From positions 1-27,331 of the forward strand of contig JANPLZ010000002.1 of NCBI GenBank assembly GCA_031422555.1: a stretch of 27,331 bases of DNA, given 5' to 3'. Position 1 is the stretch's first letter, and each line of letters opens with the position of its first letter. The notes beneath the pieces are model-generated. The model ran no database searches and was not told the origin of the DNA. It worked only from the letters and a program-made list of their open reading frames with translations. This stretch comes from JANNAT01 sp031422555 (GTDB taxonomy: Bacteria; Pseudomonadota; Alphaproteobacteria; Rhodobacterales; Rhodobacteraceae). Made by a program: the position numbers and the translations under genes. Positions 7,753-15,056 of this stretch are shown here, piece after piece.

Positions 7753-8886
7753 TCATTCGGCGGCCATTTCTGCGGCCATTTCTGCGGCAATTTCTGCGGC
7801 CCTTTGGGCGGCCTGTTGCGAAGCTGCGACTTCGGCGCGCAATTTGCGCACCAATTCCAGTTCCGATTGAAAATCAACGTAATGCGGCAGTTTTATATGT
7901 TCCAAAAACCCGGTGGCCTGCACGGTATCGGCATGCATCAGCACGAATTCCTGATCCTGCGCCGGGGCGCCCACATTGTCTTCGCCCAGTTCCTGCCACC
8001 GCAAGGCGCGGTCCACCAGCGCCATGGAAATCGCCTTGCGTTCAGATTGACCAAACACCAGACCATAGCCGCGGGTAAACTGTGGCGGCTGGGTTTTGCT
8101 GCCTTTGAACTGGTTCACCGTTTCGCATTCGGTTACCTCGACCTCGGCCACGCAGACCGCAAATCCCAATTCGGGGATATCCAGCGCGACGCTGACCATG
8201 CCAATGCGCAACTCACCCACAAACGCATGGGTGCGGCCATAGCCGCGCTGGGTGGAATAGGCCATCGACAGCACAAAGCCCTCGTCGCCGCGGGTGATCG
8301 CCTGCAGGCGCAGCGCACGGCTGGCGGGCAATTCCATCGGCTGACGCGTCAGATCGGGCGGCGGGGCATCGCCCGGCGGTTCGCACTCGATCAGCCCGTC
8401 GCGGTTCAGCAGGGCCATCACATGCGGCACCGGGGCTGATGTGGCGGCGGTGGTGGCGGCAGGGGGCACATCGGCCCCTTCGGCGGCCAGTTTGAAATCC
8501 AGCAGGCGGTGGGTATAGTCAAACGTCGGCCCCAGAACCTGTCCGCCCGGCACATCCTTGAACGTCGCCGACACCCGCCGAATCACCGCCATGTCAGCCG
8601 TGGCCACCGGGTTCGATGCGCCCAGCCGGGGCAGGGTGGTGCGGTAGGCGCGGATCAGAAAAATCGCCTCGATCAGATCACCGCGGGCTTGTTTGATCGC
8701 CAAAGCCGCCAGATCAGGATCGTAAAGCGACCCTTCCGCCATCACCCGGTTGACCGCCAGCGCCAGTTGCGCGCGAATTTGGGCCACCGATAATTCGGCA
8801 ATTGCAGTATCGCCGCGACGTTCTTCGGCCAGCCAGCCATGGGCTGCGTCGATCGCCCGCTCTCCGCCTTTGACGGCCACATACAT
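7753..8886 (-). CDS. phnI: C-P lyase subunit PhnI (ribose triphosphate phosphonate synthase)
   Basis: PhnI is the nucleosidase-like subunit that, with PhnG, PhnH and PhnL, displaces adenine from ATP and joins the phosphonate to ribose C1. I start it at ATG 8886 (MYVAVKGGERAI), the conserved family N terminus; the base is shared with the phnH stop (TGATG). The 377 residues exceed the usual length of about 355-365. The extra part is a C-terminal Ala/Glu-rich helix (AAEI, AAEM, AAEM, AAE) encoded by 12-bp repeats. Conserved segments such as YDPDLAALAIKQARGDLIEA and the Cys in CVAEVEVTECE are present. Downstream, an opposite-strand ORF separates it from phnJ. Confidence 0.95.
   Translation of the reverse strand: MYVAVKGGERAIDAAHGWLAEERRGDTAIAELSVAQIRAQLALAVNRVMAEGSLYDPDLAALAIKQARGDLIEAIFLIRAYRTTLPRLGASNPVATADMAVIRRVSATFKDVPGGQVLGPTFDYTHRLLDFKLAAEGADVPPAATTAATSAPVPHVMALLNRDGLIECEPPGDAPPPDLTRQPMELPASRALRLQAITRGDEGFVLSMAYSTQRGYGRTHAFVGELRIGMVSVALDIPELGFAVCVAEVEVTECETVNQFKGSKTQPPQFTRGYGLVFGQSERKAISMALVDRALRWQELGEDNVGAPAQDQEFVLMHADTVQATGFLEHIKLPHYVDFQSELELVRKLRAEVAASQQAAQRAAEIAAEMAAEMAAE
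7765..7812. repeat. In-frame 12-bp tandem repeat at the 3' end of phnI
   Basis: Units CATTTCTGCGGC (twice exact), AATTTCTGCGGC and a degenerate CCTTTGGGCGGC, on the plus strand, encode the repeated AAEM/AAEI tail of PhnI. The repeat ends about 10 bases before the stop. Confidence 0.88.
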
Positions 8887-9479
8887 CAGACATCCCCCAC
8901 AACGGTAGACCGCGGCAGGGCGGCGACATGACTGGCTGCGGTGAAAAAGCAATCAAATCCCATGGGATAGCGGGCATGATTGGCCACAAAGGCCGCGGAG
9001 TCTGGCAAAGACAGCCGGGTCTGCGTGGCAATGCCGGGGCCGGACAGCGTGGGGCCAGTGGCGTGCAATGCCGCCATCTCGATGATCAAAGTGGCCGATC
9101 TGTCAGGATAATCCGGGGTGCCGATGGCAAACCGCTGCAGCGGTTGCAACGCCGCCCAACTGCCCACGGCAAAGCTGGCGGCCTGCGCATCTGCCAAGGG
9201 CGCGCCGGTGTGAAAGGTGATCCAGTCGCGCAAGGGTTGGCAATCATGCGCGCCCGCCAGATGCAGCGGTGTGGTGCCATCGCACAGCGTCAGGATCAGC
9301 ACCCCGGCGGCCTGCGAGAGCGGCGCTGGCGGGATGGCCCCGCTCAGGGTGCAGATTTTCCCCGGATTGGCCAAGGCGTCCAAAGCGGCGCGAAACGCCT
9401 GCGCCGATTGCAGCGGGGCTTGCGAAAAGCCGCCCTGCAGGGGCGCGGCAGGGTTTGCGGCGGTGCTGGCGGCGGTCAT
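8886..9479 (-). CDS. phnH: C-P lyase subunit PhnH
   Basis: This 197-residue protein has the length and gene position of PhnH, a subunit of the PhnGHIJ core required to activate phosphonates onto ribose triphosphate. Recognisable family segments are FRAALDALANPGKI (residues about 29-42), TLSGPGI and, near the end, YPMGFDCFF, matching the conserved (F/Y)P.G.D motif. Its ATG overlaps the phnG stop by four bases (ATGA) and its stop shares a base with the phnI start, consistent with stoichiometric translation of core subunits. The first 15 residues are low-complexity Ala/Thr and not conserved. Confidence 0.94.
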   Translation of the reverse strand: MTAASTAANPAAPLQGGFSQAPLQSAQAFRAALDALANPGKICTLSGAIPPAPLSQAAGVLILTLCDGTTPLHLAGAHDCQPLRDWITFHTGAPLADAQAASFAVGSWAALQPLQRFAIGTPDYPDRSATLIIEMAALHATGPTLSGPGIATQTRLSLPDSAAFVANHARYPMGFDCFFTAASHVAALPRSTVVGDV

Positions 9480-9934
9480 TGGTCTTCCCCGCGCTGCAGG
9501 GTGAAAAATTCAACCTTGGTCGCGGCGGCTTTGCTGGCCCGCAAAGATTTGCGCGCGGCTTCTTCGGCGGCCAAGGGGGCCAGCACAGCGGCCTCGATCG
9601 CGGTCGCCTGATCCGTCTGCATCAGCGCATCGACGGCTGCGGCGCGCAGGGCATGGCTGCGGTCGCGGCCCTGCACCCACGCATGGCCAACAGCCCCAGC
9701 CGTTGCCAGCGACAGCGTGCAGCGGGTGATCGTCATCTCGCCCAGATTGAACGGTTGCCCCACGCCGCCGATGCGCCCGCGCACCATGATGGCCCCCACC
9801 TCGGGCGCGCGCAGCAGGCTGTGCGCCGGGATTTCCGGGAACAACGCGGCCAACCGGGGCACCGGCGCGCGCGCCAATACCCCCATCCACGACGGGCGGT
9901 CCATTGGGGGGGTGGCATGCGGGGCTGTGGTCAT
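9476..9934 (-). CDS. phnG: C-P lyase subunit PhnG
   Basis: The first gene of the leftward C-P lyase run encodes a 152-residue PhnG, a core subunit that partners with PhnI. The family pattern GEMTITRCTL, followed by GHAWVQGRDRSHALRAAAVDAL, is visible in the middle of the protein. I use ATG 9934 (MTTAPHATPP) because the upstream extension would run through the phnF operator region. The protein starts with the usual RPSWMGVLARA segment after about 11 residues. The promoter must lie in the 92-bp divergent region shared with phnF. Confidence 0.93.
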   Translation of the reverse strand: MTTAPHATPPMDRPSWMGVLARAPVPRLAALFPEIPAHSLLRAPEVGAIMVRGRIGGVGQPFNLGEMTITRCTLSLATAGAVGHAWVQGRDRSHALRAAAVDALMQTDQATAIEAAVLAPLAAEEAARKSLRASKAAATKVEFFTLQRGEDQ

Positions 9935-9955
9935 TGCGGTCTCGACAGCTTGTGG

Positions 9956-9987
9956 ATTTGTCTGGAATACTATACAACTAGACAAAT
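9956..9987. promoter_or_regulatory. Candidate PhnF operator in the phnG-phnF divergent promoter
   Basis: ATTTGTCT (9956-9963) and AGACAAAT (9980-9987) form a perfect 8-bp inverted repeat around a 16-bp AT-rich core containing ACTATACAAC. The site sits between the divergent phnG and phnF starts in otherwise GC-rich DNA, and the core could hold -10 elements for either direction. GntR/HutC repressors bind inverted repeats of this size next to their own gene, so PhnF is the expected ligand. No Pho-box repeat is seen here. Confidence 0.65.
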
Positions 9988-10026
9988 TCTTACCGTCGGA
10001 GCGTCGACAATGCACGTGAAGTTTTG

Positions 10027-10791
10027 ATGACAACCCAACCCAACTTGCTGCCTAGCCCGCCGCTCAACTTGCTGCCCCACACCCCGGTCTGGAAATCCAT
10101 TGCCGACGCCTTGCACGCGGATATTGCGGGCGGTCTGTATCGCGCCGGTGACAAACTGCCGACGGAAGCGGGGCTTGCGGCGCGGTTTGGCGTCAACCGT
10201 CACACCGTGCGGCAGGCCTTGGCGGCGCTGGCGGCGGCGGGCACCACCTTTGCGCGGCAAGGTGCGGGGGTTTATGTCACCACCGTGCCCGCCGAGTATC
10301 CGCTGGGCCGCCGGGTGCGGTTTCAGCAAAATCTGCTGGCGTCGGGGCGGCATCCGTCGCGCCAGTTTTTGCACAGCGAAACAAGACGGTCCACTACGCC
10401 CGAAGCCACCGCCCTTGCCTTGCCACCGGGCGACGCGGTGCATCTGATCGAAGGCATATCGCTGGCCGACGGGGTGGCGGTGGCCTATTTCCGGTCGGTG
10501 TTTCCGGCCCGGCGCTTTGCCGGTTTGCCTGCGGCGGTGCTGCGGCTGAAGTCGATCACCATGGCTTTGGCCGAAGCCGGGGTGCCTGACTATATCCGCG
10601 CCTCAACCCGGCTGACCGCCAAGCTGGCCGATGCCCTGTTGGCGCGGCATCTGCATATGGCGCAGGGGGCCCCGGTGTTGCGCAGCACGGCGATCAATGT
10701 CGATCCCGCAGGCTGCCCGATAGAATTTGGCACCACATGGTTCGTGGGTGACCGCGTCACCCTGACGGTGGCCGCCGATGACTTGGCTTGA
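10027..10791 (+). CDS. phnF: GntR/HutC-family transcriptional regulator PhnF
   Basis: This 254-residue regulator has an N-terminal winged helix (about 22-90, with LPTEAGLAARFGVNRHTVRQ as its recognition part) and a C-terminal UTRA ligand-binding domain (about 100-245). PhnF proteins repress phosphonate genes and respond to a pathway-related ligand. It is divergent from phnG with a 32-bp inverted repeat between them, so it probably controls both directions, including itself and the PhnM-like gene downstream. ATG 10027 is used; a TTG directly before it could add one residue. The first 20 residues contain a repeated NLLP motif and are not part of the fold. The upstream ribosome site is weak, fitting low expression. 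Confidence 0.92.
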   Translation: MTTQPNLLPSPPLNLLPHTPVWKSIADALHADIAGGLYRAGDKLPTEAGLAARFGVNRHTVRQALAALAAAGTTFARQGAGVYVTTVPAEYPLGRRVRFQQNLLASGRHPSRQFLHSETRRSTTPEATALALPPGDAVHLIEGISLADGVAVAYFRSVFPARRFAGLPAAVLRLKSITMALAEAGVPDYIRASTRLTAKLADALLARHLHMAQGAPVLRSTAINVDPAGCPIEFGTTWFVGDRVTLTVAADDLA

Positions 10792-10889
10792 ATGATCCAC
10801 AGTTTGTGCGGCAACGCGCGCGCGCTGTCATACCGGTGTTGCATCCCCAAGTTATCCACAAGGCAATCCAATTTAAGCCCGAGCGTTCC

Positions 10890-12083
10890 ATGCCCTATCC
10901 TTTGCCAAACCTGCGTCTGACCGGTGCGCAAATTCTGCGCGATGGCCAGTTGCAAAGCCGCTCTGTCAGCTTTGCCCAAGGCCGCATCACCCGCGGCCCG
11001 TTGCCGGAAATTGATCTGACGGGCTATCTGGTGTTGCCCGGTATCATTGACCTGCACGGCGACGGGTTCGAGCGGCACATGGCCCCGCGCCCCAGCGCGC
11101 CGTTTCCACTGGCGGCGGGTCTGGCGTCGTTTGACCGCGAGGCCGCCGCGCATGGCGTTACCACACCGTTTCTTGCCCAAGGGTGGAGTTGGGAAGGTGG
11201 TGCGCGCGGGCCGGATCATGCCGAAGACCTGATGGCCGCCCTGGAGGCCTATCGCCCACGGGCGCTGACGGATTTGCGGGTGCAGATCCGGGCCGAAACT
11301 CATCTGGTCGCGGATACCGCACGGCTGATTGCGGCGGTCAAACGGTTTGGCATCCGTTATGTGGTGTTCAACGATCATCTGGCCGAAGGCATGCATATGG
11401 CCCGGCTTGCGCCCACCGATTTTGCCGTTTGGGCCCGCAAGGTTGGCAAAACCGCCGACGAGCTGGCGCTGGCAATCGAGCAGGCCGAAACCCATGCCCG
11501 CGCCGTGCCCCGCAGCCTTTGTACGCTGGCCGAGGCGTTTGATGCGCTGGGCGTTGTGTATGGCAGCCATGACGATCCTGACGGCGAAACCCGCGAACGC
11601 TATGGCATGATCGGCGCGCGGGTGGCGGAGTTTCCGTTGTCACGCCGCGCGGCGGTGGCGGCGCATGCGATGAACAGCCCGGTGATCATGGGCGCGCCGA
11701 ACGTGGTGCGCGGAAAAAGTCAGGCCGGCAATGTGTCGGCACAAATGCTGGTCGCGGACGGGCTGTGCGATGCGTTGGTGTCCGATTACCACGTGCCCGC
11801 GCTGCCTTTGGCGGTCTGGACGCTGGTTGATCAGGGCGTGGTTTCCTTGCCGCAGGCCTGGGCGATGGTGTCGTCAAACCCGGCCGAGATTTTGCGGATG
11901 TCCGACCGGGGCCGCCTTGATCCCGGGCTTCGTGCCGATATGGTGGTGATCAACCAAGCCACCCGCGAGATCGAAGCCACCATCGCCGGTGGCCGTCTGA
12001 TCTATCTGGCGGGCGAGGCCGCACAGCGGTTCATGGCGGCGCCGGAGGCCGTTCCGGTGGCGCAGGCGCTGGCGGCGGAATAG
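10890..12083 (+). CDS. Second, divergent PhnM-family amidohydrolase
   Basis: This 397-residue protein is clearly of the PhnM amidohydrolase family but differs from the canonical copy at 2467-3609. HGDGFERH (56-63) replaces HTDNLERH, SHDD (226-229) is kept, GAPNVVRGKSQAGN (268-281) has Gln where the canonical copy has His, and SDYHVP is at 298-303. ATG 10890 (MPYPLPNLRL) is chosen because the N-terminal beta strands of the family begin there. It follows phnF by 98 bp on the same strand and should share PhnF control or have its own promoter. The likely reaction is hydrolysis of a phosphorylated ribose phosphonate, but whether it duplicates PhnM or takes a different side chain or intermediate is open. 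Confidence 0.88.
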   Translation: MPYPLPNLRLTGAQILRDGQLQSRSVSFAQGRITRGPLPEIDLTGYLVLPGIIDLHGDGFERHMAPRPSAPFPLAAGLASFDREAAAHGVTTPFLAQGWSWEGGARGPDHAEDLMAALEAYRPRALTDLRVQIRAETHLVADTARLIAAVKRFGIRYVVFNDHLAEGMHMARLAPTDFAVWARKVGKTADELALAIEQAETHARAVPRSLCTLAEAFDALGVVYGSHDDPDGETRERYGMIGARVAEFPLSRRAAVAAHAMNSPVIMGAPNVVRGKSQAGNVSAQMLVADGLCDALVSDYHVPALPLAVWTLVDQGVVSLPQAWAMVSSNPAEILRMSDRGRLDPGLRADMVVINQATREIEATIAGGRLIYLAGEAAQRFMAAPEAVPVAQALAAE

Positions 12084-12135
12084 GTCGGCGCAGGGTCACG
12101 CAAACGCTTGCGATGGCGGCATTTGGCGCCCCGGG

Positions 12136-12753
12136 TCAGGCGCTGTATTTTTCCACAAACGCCTCGGCGGGCAACGCACGAAAATCGCCCAACGCCGTGC
12201 GCAGCCGCTCATGCGACCAATCCCACCAGGCAAGTGTCAGCAAGCCTTCGGCGACGCGGTCGGCAAAGCGCGCGCGCAGCGCAACCGCAGGCACACCCGC
12301 CACGATCAGATAGGGTGCCACATCGCGGGTCACCACCGCCCCCGCCGCCACCACAGCGCCCGCACCGATGGTCACATCGGGCTTGATCACCGCGCCATGG
12401 CCGATCCAGCAATCCGGTCCCAGCGTCGTGCGCCGCGCCGCGCGGGCGTCAAAAAACGCCGCATCATCGGCTGCATCTGGCCAGTAATAAGACGAACGAT
12501 ACAAGAAATGATGCAGCGACGCCTGACCCATCGGATGATCGGTGGGGCCAATGCGCGTCATCGCGGCGATATTGGCAAACTTGCCCACAGTGGTGTTGGC
12601 GATATCGGACAAGCGGTCGCAATAGGCATAATCGTGAAAGTCAGACTGCTGCACCCGGCTGCCAGCGCCCACTTCGCAATAGGCACCAAACTGCGATCCG
12701 AGGATCTGGCAATCGGGGTGAAGGAACGGCTTGGTCGCGCATAACTTGGGCAT
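12136..12753 (-). CDS. Phosphonate-cluster hexapeptide-repeat acetyltransferase
   Basis: This 205-residue left-handed beta-helix protein is of the xenobiotic/chloramphenicol acetyltransferase-like type that recurs in phosphonate clusters ('phosphonate metabolism protein, transferase hexapeptide repeat family'). Hexapeptide steps are visible at residues 14-60 and again in TIGAGAVVAAGAVVT (about 131-145). The AGVPA turn follows, and the C-terminal helix contains AWWDW. It is the last gene of the phnCDE uptake operon, 45 bp after phnE2. By analogy with PhnO, N-acetylation of an aminophosphonate is plausible, but the acceptor is not known. It converges on the second PhnM gene with a 52-bp gap. 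Confidence 0.88.
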   Translation of the reverse strand: MPKLCATKPFLHPDCQILGSQFGAYCEVGAGSRVQQSDFHDYAYCDRLSDIANTTVGKFANIAAMTRIGPTDHPMGQASLHHFLYRSSYYWPDAADDAAFFDARAARRTTLGPDCWIGHGAVIKPDVTIGAGAVVAAGAVVTRDVAPYLIVAGVPAVALRARFADRVAEGLLTLAWWDWSHERLRTALGDFRALPAEAFVEKYSA

Positions 12754-12798
12754 CTTAGGGCCTTTTGGGGGTGACTTCGGGGGTTGGCGCGGGCCGCC

Positions 12799-14115
12799 TT
12801 AACCTTTGATCAGCCGACGGCGCAGCCAGCCCGAAAACGTGTCCATCGCCATCACCATCAACACGATCAACACCATGTAATAGCTGACCTCTTCCCAGTC
12901 TTTCTGGGTGATGATGGCTTGGGTCAACAAAAGCCCGATGCCACCGCCCACAATCGCACCGATCACCGTGGCGCTGCGGGTGTTGGATTCCAGATAATAC
13001 AGCACTTGTGACAGCAACACCGGGGTGATTTGCGGGATCACCCCGAACCGCGCCCGCTGCACCGCGTTGGCCCCGGTGGACCGGATGCCTTCGACCTGTT
13101 TGTCGTCGATGTTCTCCAGCGTTTCGGAAAACATCTTTCCAAATGACCCGGTATCGGTCAGCAAAATCGCCAGCGCCCCGGTCATCGGGCCGGGGCCAAA
13201 AGCGCGCGACAGGATGATGGTCCAGATCAGCCCATCGACGCCGCGCACGAAATCGAACACCCGGCGCAAGGCAAAACGCAGCGCCCTGAACGGCGTGAAA
13301 TTGCTGGCCGCCAGAAACGCCAGCGGCAACGAAATCACCGCCGCCCCCATGGTGCCCAAAAACGCCATCAGAACGGTTTCAAACAACGCCCATGCCACAT
13401 CGCCGTGGTGCCACATCTTGTTGGTCCAAAACTCGGAGGCCATAAACCCCAGATTTGATCTTGCAGGATCAATCCGGTCGCCCGAGGTGACCATGCTGGC
13501 CAGTTGCCCCACCGATTGGCGCGAAAACGGGCTGTCGAGGGTAAAGAAAAACAACTCCCACCCCGGCTGATAGCGGAAGGTTTCCACCTTTGAGCGCGAA
13601 TAAGCAAAGCGGCCCTGATCGGTGGTCACGGATATGCGGGTGTCCGACACGTTGATCCAGTCGGGCAAGGGCAGCGGGGCATCCAAGATCAGCCGCTGCC
13701 CATCACTATCGGGGCGGATGTCAATGGTGCCATAGCCCGGCACCACGAACCGCGCACCCGAGGTGTCGTAGGTCACCAGATGTCCCTGTTCCAGATCAAT
13801 GGTCGTGACATCGCCCTGCACTGTTACCCATTCGGGCATCTCGCCCGCCGGATAGCGCCCCTTGCGTTCGCCCTCAATCGCCACTTCCAGATCGCCCGAG
13901 GCGTTGTCACGGGTGACATGGGTTTTGTAAGACCAGAAATCCGACAGCAGGATCGCCGCATTGTCCAGCCGCGCGCGCGACGCAAGGCTGGCCACATCAA
14001 AGGCCACAAAGATATAGGCCAGATAGGCCAGAATGACGGCGGGCGTGGCAAAGGCAATCAGACGTTTGGCGCGAAACCGCTGGGTCATTTGCAGGGTCAG
14101 GGCGGCGGTGGTCAT
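12799..14115 (-). CDS. phnE: Phosphonate ABC transporter permease PhnE (long form)
   Basis: This 438-residue inner-membrane permease of the PhnE family is the second of two in tandem. One transmembrane helix at about 19-38 is followed by a roughly 190-residue soluble, beta-rich segment (about 45-235), then the permease core. The EAA loop (ENIDDKQVEGIRSTGANAVQ) contacts the ATPase PhnC. The large soluble segment is predicted to be periplasmic. Long PhnE paralogues of this kind occur beside a short PhnE in many alphaproteobacteria, and the pair probably forms a heterodimeric channel. The ATG is one base after the phnE1 stop. Met10 is an alternative start. Confidence 0.92.
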   Translation of the reverse strand: MTTAALTLQMTQRFRAKRLIAFATPAVILAYLAYIFVAFDVASLASRARLDNAAILLSDFWSYKTHVTRDNASGDLEVAIEGERKGRYPAGEMPEWVTVQGDVTTIDLEQGHLVTYDTSGARFVVPGYGTIDIRPDSDGQRLILDAPLPLPDWINVSDTRISVTTDQGRFAYSRSKVETFRYQPGWELFFFTLDSPFSRQSVGQLASMVTSGDRIDPARSNLGFMASEFWTNKMWHHGDVAWALFETVLMAFLGTMGAAVISLPLAFLAASNFTPFRALRFALRRVFDFVRGVDGLIWTIILSRAFGPGPMTGALAILLTDTGSFGKMFSETLENIDDKQVEGIRSTGANAVQRARFGVIPQITPVLLSQVLYYLESNTRSATVIGAIVGGGIGLLLTQAIITQKDWEEVSYYMVLIVLMVMAMDTFSGWLRRRLIKG

Positions 14116-14116
14116 G

Positions 14117-14995
14117 TTATTGGCCCTTTACCATGCGGTTGCGAAAATAGCTGGACAACTGATCAAAGGCCACGATGGCAATGAACAGCAAAAGGAAAAT
14201 CGCCACCACTTGATCATAGCGCCCGCCGCCCCATTGCATCGCCAGTTTCAGATCATAGCCAATGCCGCCAGACCCGACGAAGCCCAGAATGGCCGAGGCC
14301 CGCACGTTGATCTCGAACCGCATCAGGGCATAGCTTGACCAGTTGGGTGCCACCTGCGGCATCACCCCCAGCCACATTTTTTGCCCCCAACTGGCCCCGA
14401 CCGACGTAAGGCCTTCGACCGGTTTTAGATCGGCATTTTCTGCCACTTCGGAAAACTGTTTTCCCAATGCACCGGCAGTATGAAACGCAATCGCCAGCAC
14501 CGCAGGGATCGGCCCGCCGCCCAGAATGAAGATCAACACCAAGGCGATCACCACTTCAGGAATGGCGCGCATGATGTCCAGCAGGCGGCGGAACAGCGGG
14601 GTCAGGCGCGGCCAGCGCGCCAGATCGCGGGTGGACAGCAAGGCAAAAACCGCGCCGATCAGCGCCCCCAACAATGTAGAAACTGCAGCAATATTAATGG
14701 TTTCCAGCAAGGAAGGCATGTATTGGATGAAGAGTGCGGGCAAATTGGCGCGGTTGGTCCAGGCCTCGGCCAGCACTTCGCGCGGGAAATCATCCATCTG
14801 GCCCAGACCCGCCCAGAACCCGCCTGCGTTGCGATGTTCGGCCGTTTGAAACCCGGCCGCCATCATGGTGATGAACAGCACGATCAGGATGCCGCCATAC
14901 ATCCGCTTGCGGCGGGTGTGATGGATATAGGCAGCGGTGGGGTTGGTCAGATCGGGGCGGCGTCCCGGCTCTGGTCCGTAGGCGATATCGACCAT
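14117..14995 (-). CDS. phnE: Phosphonate ABC transporter permease PhnE (short form)
   Basis: This 292-residue permease has about six transmembrane helices, the first at about 33-48. It carries a typical PhnE EAA loop (ENADLKPVEGLTSVGASWGQ) after the helix that ends GALGKQFSEV. I start it at ATG 14995 (MVDIAYGPEP); the longer open frame upstream would run through the hairpin that follows phnD. It lies 61 bp downstream of phnD, and that gap holds a terminator-like stem-loop, so permease levels may be kept below those of the binding protein. It probably pairs with the long PhnE encoded directly downstream. Confidence 0.93.
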   Translation of the reverse strand: MVDIAYGPEPGRRPDLTNPTAAYIHHTRRKRMYGGILIVLFITMMAAGFQTAEHRNAGGFWAGLGQMDDFPREVLAEAWTNRANLPALFIQYMPSLLETINIAAVSTLLGALIGAVFALLSTRDLARWPRLTPLFRRLLDIMRAIPEVVIALVLIFILGGGPIPAVLAIAFHTAGALGKQFSEVAENADLKPVEGLTSVGASWGQKMWLGVMPQVAPNWSSYALMRFEINVRASAILGFVGSGGIGYDLKLAMQWGGGRYDQVVAIFLLLFIAIVAFDQLSSYFRNRMVKGQ

Positions 14996-15008
14996 TTGCG
15001 TCTCTCGT

Positions 15009-15043
15009 AAAAACACCGGGCCCCCAACAGCGAGGGCCCGGTG
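15009..15043 (-). terminator. Intercistronic terminator/attenuator between phnD and phnE1
   Basis: CACCGGGCCC (15014-15023) and GGGCCCGGTG (15034-15043) form a perfect 10-bp stem with a 10-nt loop. On the minus strand the stem is followed directly by five U residues (15013-15009). This is a textbook Rho-independent terminator placed inside the operon, expected to let part of the transcripts through and to protect the phnD 3' end. Confidence 0.8.
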
Positions 15044-15056
15044 CCTGTGCTGAAAA

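Noticed and set aside
10825..10831. Pho-box half-site CTGTCAT between phnF and the second phnM gene
   Set aside because: The next 7-mer at the 11-bp position (GTGTTGC) keeps only three consensus bases, so no repeat structure supports PhoB binding.
10852..10860. Exact DnaA-box 9-mer TTATCCACA, with a near match TGATCCACA at 10793-10801, between phnF and the second phnM gene
   Set aside because: Two isolated sites without an AT-rich unwinding region, dnaA or partition genes nearby; chance occurrence is likely and there is no support for an origin.
12099..12112. Small inverted repeat CGCAA-N4-TTGCG between the convergent second phnM and acetyltransferase genes
   Set aside because: Only five base pairs and no U-run on either strand; too weak to call a terminator.
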